From Aristolochia californica (lineage: Eukaryota; Streptophyta; Magnoliopsida; Piperales; Aristolochiaceae), in contig JARWKL010000010.1 of assembly GCA_029961685.1 (NCBI GenBank), positions 25,704,067-25,768,066 on the forward strand: DNA of 64,000 nt, in the 5' to 3' direction. Shown piece by piece: positions 22,401-35,533 of the stretch. Numbering within the stretch: the first letter of the stretch is position 1; every line of letters begins with the position of its first letter. The position numbers were made by a program, and so were the translations under genes. Below the pieces are notes generated by a model. That model ran no database searches, was not told where the DNA came from, and worked only from the letters and a program-made list of their open reading frames with translations.

Positions 22401-24104
22401 ATGGTGGGCGATGAGAAGAATTGGAAACCATTTGTTCCTGGCAGGTTTTTGTTTTTCTGCTTTTGATTTATTTGCTCTTTGCTTATTTTACTCTGTCGAT
22501 TTTTGCTATTTTAGTTTTTTTTTTTTCTCTCCCGCTTTAATTCGGACCCGAGTGGAGATTCTGGACTTGTTTCTTTATAAAGCCTCTGCTTCTGCAAGAG
22601 ACTCTTGAACGGTTGGTGAAACTGAAGCACGGTACAGGGAAATTGAAAAAACCTCTGTTTGTCCTTCTTGAAAAATTCAACTTATTTATTTATTTCTTAT
22701 TTTCTGTTTTGAAGAATGTTTTCAGCCGATTGATGTCGGGGTCAATTCATATTTCTAGGAACTGTTTGGTTGGAAGCTTGCCAACATGGGTAAAACTTCA
22801 AAAAACGTCCTACGATTGTTCTGTTCAGCGTGTTAATGATATCCTTCCAGACAACCAACAAGCAAACTTATGGAAACCCAGAAGACGAGGAACCCGGGAC
22901 TGGCTCTATGAACAGTCTAGTGCCTGAGTTCTTAGAAACTTTGACTTCTTTATCCCCAGACCAATTGTTACGCTGGAGTTTGAGCAGACTTGTTTGCTGT
23001 TGAGTGCTGACTAATCTTCAAGTTCCTGCTGCCGATGTCTAATCAAATCTGTTAAACTATTGTCTCAATTGTAGTTGCCCTTTTTGTTCGTTCTTCTTCC
23101 TCTCAATCATAAATATTATCAGAACATTGATTCAATCGCATAAATACGTTCTATGGCTCCTAATGAGGCACCTCACTCTTCTTTTGGTACTAATTCCTCT
23201 GTTTCTTTAATTATTCTCACTAGTTGCAATGATGTTTCTTCCTAACGTGTAACTCTGGTTCAGCTTCCCTCCTCTCGAAGTTCTCCATGATAGTATATAT
23301 TACGTAAATGAGAAGAGGAAGTTTCAGGATGACCAGGCGGGTCATCCCGGGCGGAAACCAAAACTCGGAGATTTACCATGTGGATCCGAAGAATATGCAA
23401 GGAGTTCAATGGAATTAATTCAAGGAGAGACAGTAGATCCCGCGCGTAGCTAGTCAGAATCATTTCAGGACAGCAACAGCTTCGTCGAAGAATCTCAATT
23501 AGCCATGTCTGCAGATGCCGATAGTCAAGAACGACCTGATCATGATCTACATTGCACATCCTCCAATGACCATGGCAATGCTTTCATCTCTAACCTGTAT
23601 TATCTGGAAAGCAGGACGGCCAAGAGAAAACTTGGGGACGATGCAGCAAACTTTGAGATCAGAAGGAGAAACTCAAAAAACCAACAAGTGACTGATTACG
23701 AGATGAACTATGCGGATTTTATGTGCTCCGAGTATGAGAATGGAGATAAAGAGGTGTTATCTGAATTGACAACAGAAGAAATGATGCTTTATTCGAATGA
23801 CATCAGTCCTCATCTGAACGTACTTTCGTCAGGAACATTGGGCAGCCACCAAGGTGATTTATTCTTACTAAGAAAGAGTACACGCCTTGGGCTGTCGAAA
23901 TCTGATCAATGCATGAGTGAATAGCCTGAGACACTACTATTTCTTGCTATGTATCTTTTCCATAGTGCGTAGTCAATGCATTTATTTGATCATTCGGCAT
24001 AATAAAGCCTTGTGGTGGTTTTGTGCGCAGAAGCCCAAAGCATTGCTTCAAAGCCAACCATCGATCAAGAATTTGAGCAATACTTTGCCACGCTGATGCT
24101 TTAG
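22401..24104 (+). pseudogene. FHY1: FHY1/FHL-like gene with one in-frame stop
   Basis: FHY1 and FHL carry light-activated phytochrome A into the nucleus. Exons: 22401-22444 (ATG at 22401), 23264-23853 and 24031-24104 (stop TAG at 24102), with GT-AG introns and matching phases. The joined frame is 236 codons including stops, close to the family's roughly 200 residues. Support: a basic EKRK cluster near the N-terminus (NLS position), an acidic/serine middle (DSNSFVEE), VLSSG, and the diagnostic C-terminal phytochrome A-binding end PTIDQEFEQYFATLML. Codon 78 is TAG (23451-23453) in exon 2; everything else is in frame. Translation would end after the NLS, or restart at the ATG at 23505, giving a protein without the NLS. 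Exon 1 is inferred from splice phase only. Read-through, a sequencing error or a recent null allele are all possible. Confidence 0.75.
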
Positions 24105-24316
24105 GGAGGATCACATGACATTTAAGACCCAAGCTGCGGAAATGAAGTATTATGTAATTATTCTATTCGGAGAAATGTTATTTGTACAAAAGTGTGAAGA
24201 AACCGAGCAATTTTCCTTGTTTATTCCACTAGAATGGGGCCATCAACAACAAGAGATTGTTCAAATGTTACTCGTTATTCTCCTAAAGGTCAAGTTTTGG
24301 TAACTAGTGACAAAGC

Positions 24317-27300
24317 CTACTTGGCTTTTCCCTTACCTTTTCCATGACCTTTCTTGGCTTCCATCTTGGCCTGGATGCGGGCTGCTGCTGCAGCCTTTGC
24401 TTCTTCTCTCTTTTTCTTCTCTTCGTCTTTGGCAGCAGCTGCAAGTTCTCTCTGCTTTTTCAGTTCCCTTACAGCATATGAACAAACAGTCTCAGTGGAA
24501 TCCATATAAGGCACAAGCAGACACACTTCAATTTGTACGGTCTCTAAAAGCTGCATTTTATTATTATTTTGAGAAAAAGCCACATTTTTATTATTAACCT
24601 GTTCAGATGATAAACCACAAACCCAAACATGAGTGGGTGTGCTTCATGGCGACAAGCAATCAAGACTCCAATTAGTTGCATACCCCTGAGCTGCATTCCG
24701 TTATCAACATGTGGAAACCAGCAGGAGATCATCAAATATGATGTCCACAAGAGCACCGTTCCATGCAGATCCCATGGGAAGAGATAACTAATTTATTATC
24801 TTTGGGGCAGTAAGTCTAATTAACTATGAAAAAACTGATAAGTTCTCATAAACCCTGTGATTTGAACTTTGTGAGTAAATGTAATCGAGGATCCTAATGT
24901 TTCTCTCAGTGTACATTGTCCCTAAAAGATTACATCATCAATAACTCACAGACTGATGCATCTATCATCAGCAGGCCATGCCAGGCCAATGACTTCAATA
25001 ACCAATTTGGTTCTTCTTTCCTTGTCAACACGACAAATTATACGTAGTCAGTAACATTTTCATCTGAAACTGACACACCTAGTCAACCATTCTAATCTAG
25101 CTTGTTATTTAAACGTAATCAAGAAGGCAAGAACTATCATCATAAAAAAAAGAAAAAAAAGAGAAGACAAACGCTAGTGCGACTAATGTGTATTTTCTTC
25201 TGAAAAAATCACCCCAACTGAGTAAAACCATTTTATGGAAGTCACCAAAATGCGTGCAGAAAAAGGGCTTCCTAAATCAGTAGGATTGAAGAGTTTCCTA
25301 GCAAATTACTTTAAAGTGTTACTTACTCAAGCCTGGCCTTTTCATCAGAAACACTACCCAGACTTGAACCCTTGCGAGGCCTGCATATCATCAACTCCAC
25401 TTCAAATACTAGAGTTGCACTGCATCAGATAAACGAGATAAACATAAATTTTTGTATATTTAGAAAAATGAGACACACAAAAAGGAAATAAGCAAAGAAC
25501 TTACTTAGGGGGAATGTCAGGTGGGGAACCAGCACTTCCATAGGCATATTCTGGTTTGCAAGTAATTTTTGCCACCTCTCCTACCTTAAGAAGTTTCAGA
25601 AAACCAATAAAAACAATCACCAAGAAGAACTTCACCCAAATCACAGGTCTTTTCAACTGGTTCATTAGATAGTTCAATTTACCTTCATTGTCTTCACAGC
25701 AATGTCCCAAGCCTTGATTACAGAGCCTTTCCCTACTTCAAAAGAGAAAACAGTGTTGTCCTCATGGGTCGTGTCAAATACTTCCCCAGTTTCCTCAAGA
25801 ACACCTTCATAATGAACTGTCCAAATACCAATTGTTACAGAGTAAGATTCTATCTTTATCATTTGCAACCATCAAATGAAATTGATCTAATAAAACGTGC
25901 CCTCGCTATTCTCAAAATAATGTTTTTTAATAGAACATGCATTTTATCATTTCAAGTTGATGAATCCAAAAATTTGGATTTTCCTTCAAAATGTAAAATT
26001 CGATAACATGTTTTGCAAAAACTGCCTAAAAATGATTCTGTGTCCTTCAAACAGAAGCTTTTCATAGGCTCAAATGATTTATTGGCTGCAGTAATGAATA
26101 TGCTTTAGGTTTTGTGAGAATTATCGATCAACTACGACACCTACAAGAAGAGAAACAAGCAGCAAAGCTGGTAAGTGTTCCAATGTTGAAGATTAGGTAC
26201 GTTGTAAACATCTATTGCTGCAGAATTTCTAGAAGTTAGTGTTGAATTTCTGAAAAAGAGAAAAACTTTATTGACTTGTTGTAATCTGAGTACATGAACC
26301 CCTATTTATTATAGAGGAAAGTAGTAGAGTCTAATTACAATTAAACTACCCTCGTCCTAATTATACCCAAAGTCTAACAGTTAAGGATAAGTCCTAGCAT
26401 CATTAAATAACTGAACCTAAATAGAATGACTAACATAACTAAAACACCTTTAAACTAAGACTCTTCTGTGAGACCTCCATTTGTGAGACTCCATCATATT
26501 AATTCTAGCTTTGTAAGACTTTTTACTATGAGAGTCATGCAAAAGTCTTTCATATCTTTTCTTTGCTTGAAATGAAAATGATTTTTTGTCTCCAATTTTC
26601 TTTGCTGAAAAAAGTTCTTCATAGATGCAAAATTTCATCTTGTGTTCCCCTTTTCTTGAATACTTTGGTCATATAAAAATTACCACAACATGTGGAATAA
26701 AATACCTCTTTCTTGTAGTTCTTTTTCTACTTCTCTCCTTCAAGCTGGAGATAAAAAGGACACGGAGACCCAACTTAGACAAAACACAATATGGGAGAAG
26801 AAAATCACTTATAGCCATATAATAAAGTTCCATACACCAGTCAAAATGGTCATAGTCTGAAACACACTCCGCTCAATTTTAAAGGTGGAAAACTAGCCCA
26901 ACTTTAGGGCTTAAAAAAGAGACTACTCACTTTTTCAGGGTAGCTCAAACACAAATCACCTCTTGGGTGAAGAATAAAATACTTGACTCAAACTGGATTT
27001 AGGCACACTCCTATGCTTTTTAGGTAGTGGGTCTAGGCATTGCTTTTAAGTGATAAAAACACAAGATGATAAATTGAAGAAATACTTGAGGAGAACAACT
27101 TTAACCGAAAGGAGGTGACTAGTCAACACTCATACTTCCAAAATGACCTTTTTTTTTTTTGGGGAAAACTAGCGGAGACTATAATGGTAGAACTTAATAA
27201 ACCTGACCAAGTATTACTTTTTTTGGGGTAATCACAATTTTTTGGAGTTAACTATGTGGAAGATATACAACCAAGTAACAAAAACACAAAATTTGAAAAC

Positions 27301-30178
27301 AACTTTGATGCAAGATATTGCATATCTTGAATTAGTACATCATGGAGTGATTAAGTTGGACAAAAAATCTCTGATTAGAAGACAAATTTGGCTAAAAAAA
27401 CTCGGATTTTAGGAGAAAAGAAAAGTCAAATCACATCAATGCTAGGAGAGATAATAGGAGAAAATGAGAGATTTTGGCAGAACTGACCTTTGATACTTCT
27501 GATATCAATCTCCAAAAATAGAGCTCAGAATCACAAAAAGTTCGTTGATAAAGAAACTAGACTCAAATATCTTTAATTTTATATCTAATTTGATATATAA
27601 ATATTCGTTCTTGAATCTTTTATGACCTCTTGATTCTCTTCATTTTGAATCTTGACCCTTGCCAACTGCAATACGAATATCTCAATAAATATAGATCAAA
27701 TTGACATGGTATTTCACCTTCTAAAACTAGACTTCAATATCTTTCATCCAAGTATAACTTCTCTTCATAAAATATACTTATTTTAAGATAAAGAAAATGA
27801 TATATTTCTAAAATTTGTAATCTGGCTGAACTGAGTACTCTTTCTTCCTTGGTCTACGTGACCATTGACTCTTCCAAGATCGATATCTCCCTCTAGAAAA
27901 CTCAGATTGAGAATTGGTTGAATAGGTAAGAAAATAGACTTATAGATATTTCTTTTTATATATAATTCTCCCTGAAAAGTCTCGTTCTTGATGGCATAAG
28001 AAGGCTTGAAAATTGAATTTTTCTGCTACTGCTCGAACCTCTCTTACAATCTGACCTTTGCTGTTTCAAATATCAATTTCTCTTTGTAAAAAACTCCGAT
28101 TGAAAAAATTCATTTTGTGTTAGAAAGTAGACTCGAATATCTTTCCGTCAATATATTATTTTCAATATGAAAAGCTTAGTATGGGGGTAGGAACGCCAAG
28201 AAAACAACGGGTATTGGAACTAAAAAGAGAAAAAAGATAGAATACCAACCTAAACTACTAGAGATGATAGATTAGAAAAGGATCACATTATCTCTGTGGG
28301 TTGACCGAGTCAAACTCACAGAACATGCTCTAATACCATGTTGAATTTCTGGAAAAGAGAAAAACTTCATTGACTTGTTGTAATCTGAGTACATGAGCCC
28401 CTATTTATAATAGAGTAAAGTAGTAGAGTCCAATTACAATTAAACTACCCTTGTCCCAGTTACACCAAAGACTAACACTTTAAATAATTGAACATGAATA
28501 AAAGACTAACACTTTAAATAACTGAACATAAATAAAAGACTAACATAACTAAAACACCTTTAAACTAAAACTCTTTTGTAAGACCTCCTTCTATGAGACT
28601 CCTATAAGACTCCACCATATTAATTCTGGCTTTGTGAGACTTCTTACTGTGAGAATCATGTAAGAGCCTTCCATATCTTCTCTTCAACAGTTAGTTTTTT
28701 GTCATGGAATTATACTTCATAATATTACAAAATTACTTTCCCCTTTTCATGTCTTTGGTTCCTCTGTCACACAAATATTATTCACACAAAATAAAGCTCA
28801 TGAGGTTTAGGAAAGATGTTATTATCATTCTTTACGCAAAAAGAAAAAAAAAATAGTTCCTCTAATGTGAGCATTACTTATATTACTGAATATTTCAAAT
28901 ATTCATAGTTTGCTAGGGCCACTCTCCTTGAAGGAATGAAGCCAGACAGTTACAAGATAGACTTCATTGTGTTAGACCGACTTCGTTATCTATCAATTTG
29001 TATAGAAAATCTTCAAATTGCAGCAAACAATTTGTTTGCTCCGGTAAATGTGGTTTCTCTCAACTTCCTCCTGAAATGTTTTGGAAACCATTTTGTACCA
29101 GTACATGATCATGGATAGCAGAATATAGTATGAAGAATACAGAACATTAAAATGCCATAACGATTTAAATCAAGACCAAGAAATGTCATATACGATGATA
29201 GGGTCGAAGCATTCCATATGCATCAGTTATAAGTCAATATACACAGTTGTCGATTTGAAAAACTAGAAATATGAAGATGGTATTTATCTTTGCTCTCTTG
29301 GCAATGGAATGCTAATCAGCAATAATTTTTCATCCCTTCCCTCTTTCGTCCAACAAAGAGGTAGAGAATCTGCCAATCTCATGAGATTTAAGTACAAACA
29401 AACCTCTACAAGATGATATGACATCTAGAGAGACCATACAAGAATTGAGTTGTCTAATGAGTGTCGCCACCAAAAAAGGGTTGCAATGGAACGAGCAGTG
29501 ATCATCCATATTCAGTATCCCATAAAAGATTAACCTACAGGTCCTTTCCTCTCCTTAAGCATACATAACATAATAAGATTAAACAAAGCATCATGTTCAG
29601 CAAAGTCTCCAAGCAGCCAGTACAAGAAACAGAAAAAAGTTTATCTAAAAGGCAAGACTCCAATCTTACTAGAACGTTTGAATTATCATACTAAGTGATT
29701 AGTTAAGAGTTAAAAAACCAAAAATAAACAAATAAAAAATAAGCACAGAAAGAGGTCATCTGTCATGAATTACGGGAGTTACAAAATAATAATTTTTCTA
29801 TTATGTACTCAACTTATCTCAGCTCATTTTCCATATAAAAAAGTTCCACTATTGTTAAAACGACCATTTATAAAGCAGCTAACTCCTTCTCATTTCATAA
29901 TTTTAAACCGCAACCCAACAATTAGGATTTATAAGAAATGGAACACAAACGATGCATTTAGTTAAATAGGTCATACGCGCAAATTTAAAATCCAATGATC
30001 AAAACAAAAGGAAAATAAAACCTGAAGAAATGGTAAATGCTTGTTACCTTTAATTACTACTGTACATACCATCGACAAGAGGGAGGTCATCCGTTGGCTG
30101 AAGCGCATCTGGCTTGGCTCTTCTAAGAATCTTCTTTAATACGCCTCCATCACCGGTTAAATCTACTGCATCGCCCAT
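24317..30178 (-). CDS. FKBP20-1: FKBP-type peptidyl-prolyl isomerase FKBP20-1, 5 exons
   Basis: Catalyses proline cis-trans isomerisation; the plant family member is nuclear. Exons, read on the minus strand: 30178-30070, 25816-25683, 25584-25505, 25419-25327, 24467-24317, all with GT-AG introns and matching phases. The product is 188 residues, close to the known length. It starts [20 protein letters not shown]. The FKBP fold follows ([58 protein letters not shown]). The tail is a charged alanine/lysine-rich coiled region ending GKGKGKAK, a likely nuclear localisation signal. The stop (24317-24319) lies 212 bases from the convergent FHY1-like stop. Intron 1 is 4.25 kb and carries a non-coding LTR element. 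All exons appear intact. Confidence 0.95.
26240..28689 (-). mobile_element. Non-coding LTR element (LARD-like) in FKBP20-1 intron 1
   Basis: TGTTGAATTTCTG...LTRs lie at about 26240-26565 and at 28339-28689. The duplication GTTAG is on both sides (26235-26239 and 28690-28694). A minus-strand primer-binding site (GCTCTAATACCA, 28327-28338) abuts the right LTR, so the element reads right to left, in the same direction as FKBP20-1. The 1.8-kb interior has no coding capacity. It shares LTR and internal words with elements G and H. It would depend on proteins from another element. Confidence 0.85.
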
Positions 30179-30864
30179 TTTCCTCGGATAAATTTAAAGT
30201 TGGGGAAAAACTAGCACCAATAAATAAACGATCAATCAAGCATCAAGAACTGTCCAATTAACAGGATTCCATATGTCTGGAAGTCTTCTACAACTCACAA
30301 CGTTTCGGAAAGGAGTGAGATAGTCGAAGCCGCTGGTGAAGCTCAGACGTTATTATCTCGCTTCGGCGTTGGTCTGCGGTCTCGCTAGTTGCTAGGCTGG
30401 GGTTTTTGTTTGTGACTAAAGCTTCCGTGATTTCACATAAGGCAGCTCAATAATGTGGCCATATCTAGGCTGGGAAATTGGCATGTACACCACCGGTGTA
30501 ACCTTTATTTGCATAATGTGTAAAAATGTGATTAAATGCTCTCGTCTCTATTTTATTTTATTTTTATTTATTTGGAGAAGTTTACTTATATGCAAAAGTA
30601 AAAGTTTTACTTGTGATGTGCATAACTTATGAGGCAAACAAAGTAAAAAAAATTAATAATTTTTTCATCATTGTAGCTCAAAGAGGAGGTAAGAACTTAG
30701 GAGAGGCAGTATTTGAAGGAAAAAGGGAGAGAATTAGGGAAAAAAAGGCTCTAGAAGGTGTAGAAATCACAAAGTTTGGAGTTTGGAAGGGTTTGGAATG
30801 AAAAAAATGAAATGAAATGTAGTTTAAAACTTTTCAAGTTCTCATTTTTCACTATAAATCATCG
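30179..30864. other. Upstream region of FKBP20-1, no gene seen
   Basis: This holds the 5' flank and probable promoter of FKBP20-1 (minus strand) and AT-rich sequence. A 62-codon frame at 30613 is not recognisable. Confidence 0.4.
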
Positions 30865-32640
30865 ATCATTCTGTCTGGATTGATTGCCTAGTTCTCCTCG
30901 AAGCTTTGAGAACTGATCAAATCCTAATGGCTTTATGAAACTGTTCGCTAGTTGATTTTCAGTAAGAATGAATTTAATTCTAATCACTTTGGTTTCAACC
31001 AACTCTCTGTGAAGTAATGTCTTATGTCTCTATGTTTTGATTGAGAGTGGTGAACTGAGTTCTTACTTAGACTTATGATGTTCATATTGTTACAGTGGAT
31101 TAGAATTTCACTTTGCCCTAAGCCATAATCATCTAGTTGTTGTTTTATCCAAATAAGATGAGTACGACAACTTCCACAAGCTACGGTGATAGATAATGCA
31201 ATTAAATGTTATTTCTTGGAAATAAAGAGAGAAACATATTTCCAAGTAAATGGCATCTACATCTTACTAAAAAAAAAAAGTAATTGGCATCTACAAGTCA
31301 TATTCTTTATGTCAATTTTGCATCCAACAAAATGAACATCGAAGTAACCTACTAGATCAAAGGCTGATGAGTTTGAGTACCAAAGACTAAGTTGGGTGTT
31401 CCAAGTAGATACCCGAAAATTCTTTTCACAACCACTAAGTGTGATTCTCTAGGGTTGAATTGAAATCTAGCAAATAGGTATACCGAGAACATTATGTCTT
31501 GTCTCCTGGCTGATAAGTAAAGTAGGGATCCTATAATACTTCTATAGAATTTTTTATTTATGGCCCTACATGAATTGTCTTAGTCAAATTTCAAGGAAGA
31601 ACTGTTATGGGCTCCATAGCATCACGAGTTATCCATAGGCATAGGAATTAAATTATGTCAATTTACTTTTCATGTAATTTCAATTCGGTTTGGTTTACTT
31701 TATTTGGTTTGGTTTAATTTGGGTTGGTTCAGTGTAATGTGGCGTGAACCACTTGACCTAATGGGTCATCTTTGTATTTTCATCCTCAACCTTATTTAGG
31801 GGGACGTGAAGGAAAAGAGAGGCAAGTATTGAGAAAATTATATTTTACAGGTCTGATTCTCCCTCAGAGGTCAAGGTCGGATTCTCCCTTTGAGGTCCAA
31901 GGTTGAGCTTCCTCCAAAGCTCCTTCATTCTAAATTGAGTTCCACCATTACTCGTTCAAGAAACAAGGTTTCTCTTCCAACATCAAGATCAACCATGGAG
32001 GGAAGAGAGGAAAGAAGGGTGACTCGATCCATGGCAAGGGAAGAACCTAACAAGAACTCACGGCTGTGCTAATTAACTTAAAATTTTCAATGTTGAATCA
32101 CTTTAGCAATCCTTTTAGTGTATTTGGACTAATTTATAAAAGTTCCATTTTCAGTTTACATTAGTTGAAGTCCAAAGAAGAATGTGAGTTCACCCATTAA
32201 ACTCATTTCAAACTCATTCTTCATTACACTAGCAAATTCTTGCATTAGAGGGTTTTGTAGAACCAAATATGATATCATCCACATAAATTTGAATGATAAT
32301 CAAATTTTGATCAAGGTTCTTAGTAAATAGAGTCTTATCTACGCTACCTTTCTTATAATTGTTATTTTCTAAGAATTCACTCAGTCATGAACTCTAAGAG
32401 CTTGCTTCAAACCATACAAATTTTTATGTAATTTGCCTATATGGCTTGGAATTCTCAATGTGTCTTTGAGCAGTAAAGGATTGATGAATCTAATCTTATA
32501 CTCAAAGAATGAGATTGGTTGAGACTCAATGGTCTAATCAAGTGGATTTGCAATTTTTAGTTTGGTCTATTCAATATGATAAGATTCATCATCTAGCCAT
32601 AGACCTATGTGCTTTGTGAAGATCAATTTCATTTATCTAC
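30865..32640 (-). pseudogene. Ty1/copia pol remnant, interrupted by a solo LTR
   Basis: Read right to left on the minus strand, with frameshifts: YGLKQA-like sequence near 32400; IIIQIYVDDIIFGST (the RT catalytic YVDD) near 32260-32320; EFEMSLMGELTFFFG; then, beyond the inserted LTR, IIGSLLYLSARRQDIMFSV near 31510, LDDYGLGQSEI and SKHRDIRHYFTE. It ends with the RNase H tail near 30870. Order and wording fit Ty1/copia. It is too decayed for any activity. The solo LTR at 31603-32052 sits inside it. Confidence 0.75.
31603..32052 (+). repeat. Solo LTR of the element C family
   Basis: 450 bp, TGTTATGGGCTCC...GAACCTAACA, flanked by the duplication AGAAC (31598-31602 and 32053-32057). It is nearly the same as the 447-bp LTR of element C and keeps the coding end [11 protein letters not shown]. 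With no internal region, it arose by recombination between two LTRs. Confidence 0.93.
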
Positions 32641-34537
32641 ATTATTTACAATTGAGATCTTCATGACACTAGAAAGGTGAATATTAAAATTTAATTTAGC
32701 ATAAATAGGCAAATTTGAATTACACTAAGGAAATTCATAACACTCTTTAAGCTATTGTAGCCAACTAAATGATAATTGCCTATGTTTAGGTTTCTATACA
32801 AGCATAAGAATCACGCATATGATTCATACATAGAATCAACTTCTCATATGAAAAATGATTCTTAGCTATGAGATGAGATTTTCAAGACCTTGATAGAGAT
32901 AAAAAAACACAAATACCTTTATTCCATAGTAAGACTACCTAAGTAATGATGGTAATATGTATTTATTCAAATATTGTGCTTTTTAACTCACCAAACTCAT
33001 TAACGTATAAGTAAGGCTAATGGAAATATGAGCCAGATTTGCCTAAACCAAGAGATTTTCAATATGCTCTATAGGCACAAAAAAAAAAAAAAAAACAAAT
33101 CCATTGTTGAAAAATATCCAAGATATTATGTTTAATTCTATTTTGGGCTACATAGGCTGTAATGGTAGTAGGACCCAAAGATTTTCTAATTGCCTTCTAA
33201 TTGTGTCCTAATCCATGTCTGGCACATTAGGCTTAATTAATTTGTATAGATGCACATAATTTGACTATCATTTCTCTAACAAAATAATATATTCCTTAAT
33301 TTGCAACCGATTCTAATTTTTAAAGTGATACCTAATGCAAACTTATAGTTTACCCAATATGTCAGATATCATGACTTGCATGAATTGCAAATTAATGATT
33401 GTCAATGTAGCTCATATCAACAAAGTAGTCAATTTGTCAAATGTTGATATAGTCACTGAAGCTCAATTTGTTGTGGGTATAACTATACACCTAGTTTGAA
33501 CTTATGACTATGAATTAAATTCTCAAGTATGATCTAAGTCAATAGTTCACACTAGTAACACTAAGAGTAATAGATTCACCAATATAAGCTTAAGGTTTCA
33601 GATTTATTTAGTTCTCAATCCTCAACTAAACTGAAACCAAGTGCTAAGTAAAATAATTGTTAATGTAGAAACCTTAATTTTTTAGGATAGCATAATTCCA
33701 CAAGAACAAGTTTCAAGATTGGTTAATGAGGTAAAGTTGATTTCACTTTTTAATTCTCATAACCATCTTGAATTGACTTGTCTCTAAAAACCAACTTAAT
33801 CAATGTAGCTCAAGCTTCTCAAACTACAAGGATTTGAATTTTCTACTCTTTGTTTGACGTTGGAGACACCTACCTTCCAAGGTCTTAATTATTTGACTCT
33901 TGATCTAAGTCCTTGGTGAGTAGGTCTTATTCCTTTAAGGTTAGTTATTTTAGTTAGGCATACGTAGATTCATGTGATTCCATGTAGTGATTGAGATGGA
34001 CATGTCTTTCAAAGTATAGGTTTAAAATGTCCAAGTTGACATGAGTCAATTACTTGGTCCATAATCACATGAAGTATGGATCAAACCTAATCACATTACA
34101 CTTCATATGCATAACCTTACTTATGAACAACTAATGTTATTTCCAACATATGCCAACTAAATTCCGATTGGGTTAGAAACTAACATGATCTTTAACATGT
34201 CATTGGCAAGTGATAATTTAATTGTTCTTAAGCCAATGGATTCAAAAGTTCTAATTTATATAGGAATTTGATTTTCATAGAAATTCCAAGTCTACATAAA
34301 CTAGACAAAGATTGGTGTTAGAGGTTAAATGATAAAACTATTATTGAATCAATCTTCAAAACCAAATCCCCTAAGATGAATCTCCAAATAGACATGAACA
34401 TCAAGTTATGAAATCTTAATTACATAATTCATGTCCCACAAGATATTTAGGTAATTTTCATGTAGTATATAGCTTGGCTTGGAGAGTTCACTCTTTGCTT
34501 GAAGATCAAGTTACCTTGGGTACCCAAATTTGCTTGT
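32641..34537. other. AT-rich stretch without recognisable genes
   Basis: No open frame or family motif stands out on either strand. It may be further decayed copia sequence, since it adjoins the copia remnant, but I see no motif that shows this. Confidence 0.35.
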
Positions 34538-34918
34538 TGTTAGAAGATAAGCTCGAAGTGTAGTGGCATGATGTAAATTATCTTTGATTTTTGTCCATTT
34601 TCCTCCCTTCTTAGGGTAATGGGTATTGATGTAATTATTGAGACTCTCATTATTATAAATACACATTGAAGGGGAGGCTTAGGCATGTCACTTAACCTAA
34701 TCCTCCTTCCCTCCTCTCTCACTCTCCTAGCCGACCTCTCTTACTCTCTGTTTCTCCTTATCCATTCACTCGTTCATGTCTTCTCTCTCTCTCTCTCTCT
34801 CTTCTTATCCTTTCACTTGTTCATCTCTTCTCTCTCTCTCTCTCTCTCTCTCTCGTTACTCTCTTCACCTTTAATCTAGTTCCTCTACCAAAAACATCGT
34901 GGGATCCTAAATCTAACA
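34538..34918 (+). repeat. Probable LTR of another retrotransposon
   Basis: 381 bp with ends TGTTAGAAGATAAGC and AAATCTAACA. It is followed by TGTTATTAAAGCATTAGG, which resembles a decayed tRNA-iMet primer site. It includes a TATA-like TATAAATA near 34655 and long CT repeats. I found no flanking duplication and no partner LTR, so it may be the 5' LTR of an element broken by later insertions. Confidence 0.5.
34780..34855. repeat. CT microsatellites
   Basis: Two TC-dinucleotide runs (about 34782-34802 and 34828-34853) are separated by a short CT-rich spacer. A 64-codon frame over it is low-complexity Ser/Leu. Confidence 0.9.
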
Positions 34919-35533
34919 TGTTATTAAAGCATTAGGTTCAAGATCCCAAAGTTATGGTGCTGATTGATCAAGATTTTCATTAATATTAGTGGAATTGACA
35001 TGTTGAACAAAGGATCGATCTTAAGTCTTTTTACCTAAAAAAAGACAAGTTTTTCTCTTTATTTTCTTTCTTGAGATGATTGCTGGTGTATATCTCAAAA
35101 ATCTAGATGGTTATTGAGCATTTTTTTTCTTCAGAAAATAAAGAAATACTGCATCTTATATGTTAGTTTCAGCCTAGTAGATTTTTGATGTGTTCAATCC
35201 ATGGTATCTTCGGAAAAAAAAGATCAGTTATTAATGTTGCTTGTGGAATTCTGGTTATTGTTTGTTGAATGAGATTGTGCTATTTTATTATTGGTTTCAT
35301 AATTTTATGATAAAAAGATCATGCTTGCGTGCGTTGAAAGTCCTTAAGATTGAAGTAGCTTTCATGTTTTTTGCAGCCGATGTTATGGTTCAAAGTTGTG
35401 AACTCGTGAAGTCACCTTCAATTGTCGCAAATTTTTTTTTTTTTTTTTGAATATGATTCATGCTGTTATTTTCCTCACATTGGATGTATTCTACATTGAG
35501 ATAGAGATATAGTTCTAGATTTACTTACCTAAA
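34919..35533. other. No gene seen
   Basis: This is AT-rich sequence between the LTR at 34538 and element H, with a T run near 35430. No motif is recognised. Confidence 0.35.

Noticed and set aside
34685..34879. 64-codon Leu/Ser-rich frame resembling a membrane protein
   Set aside because: It is a translation of CT microsatellites within an LTR.
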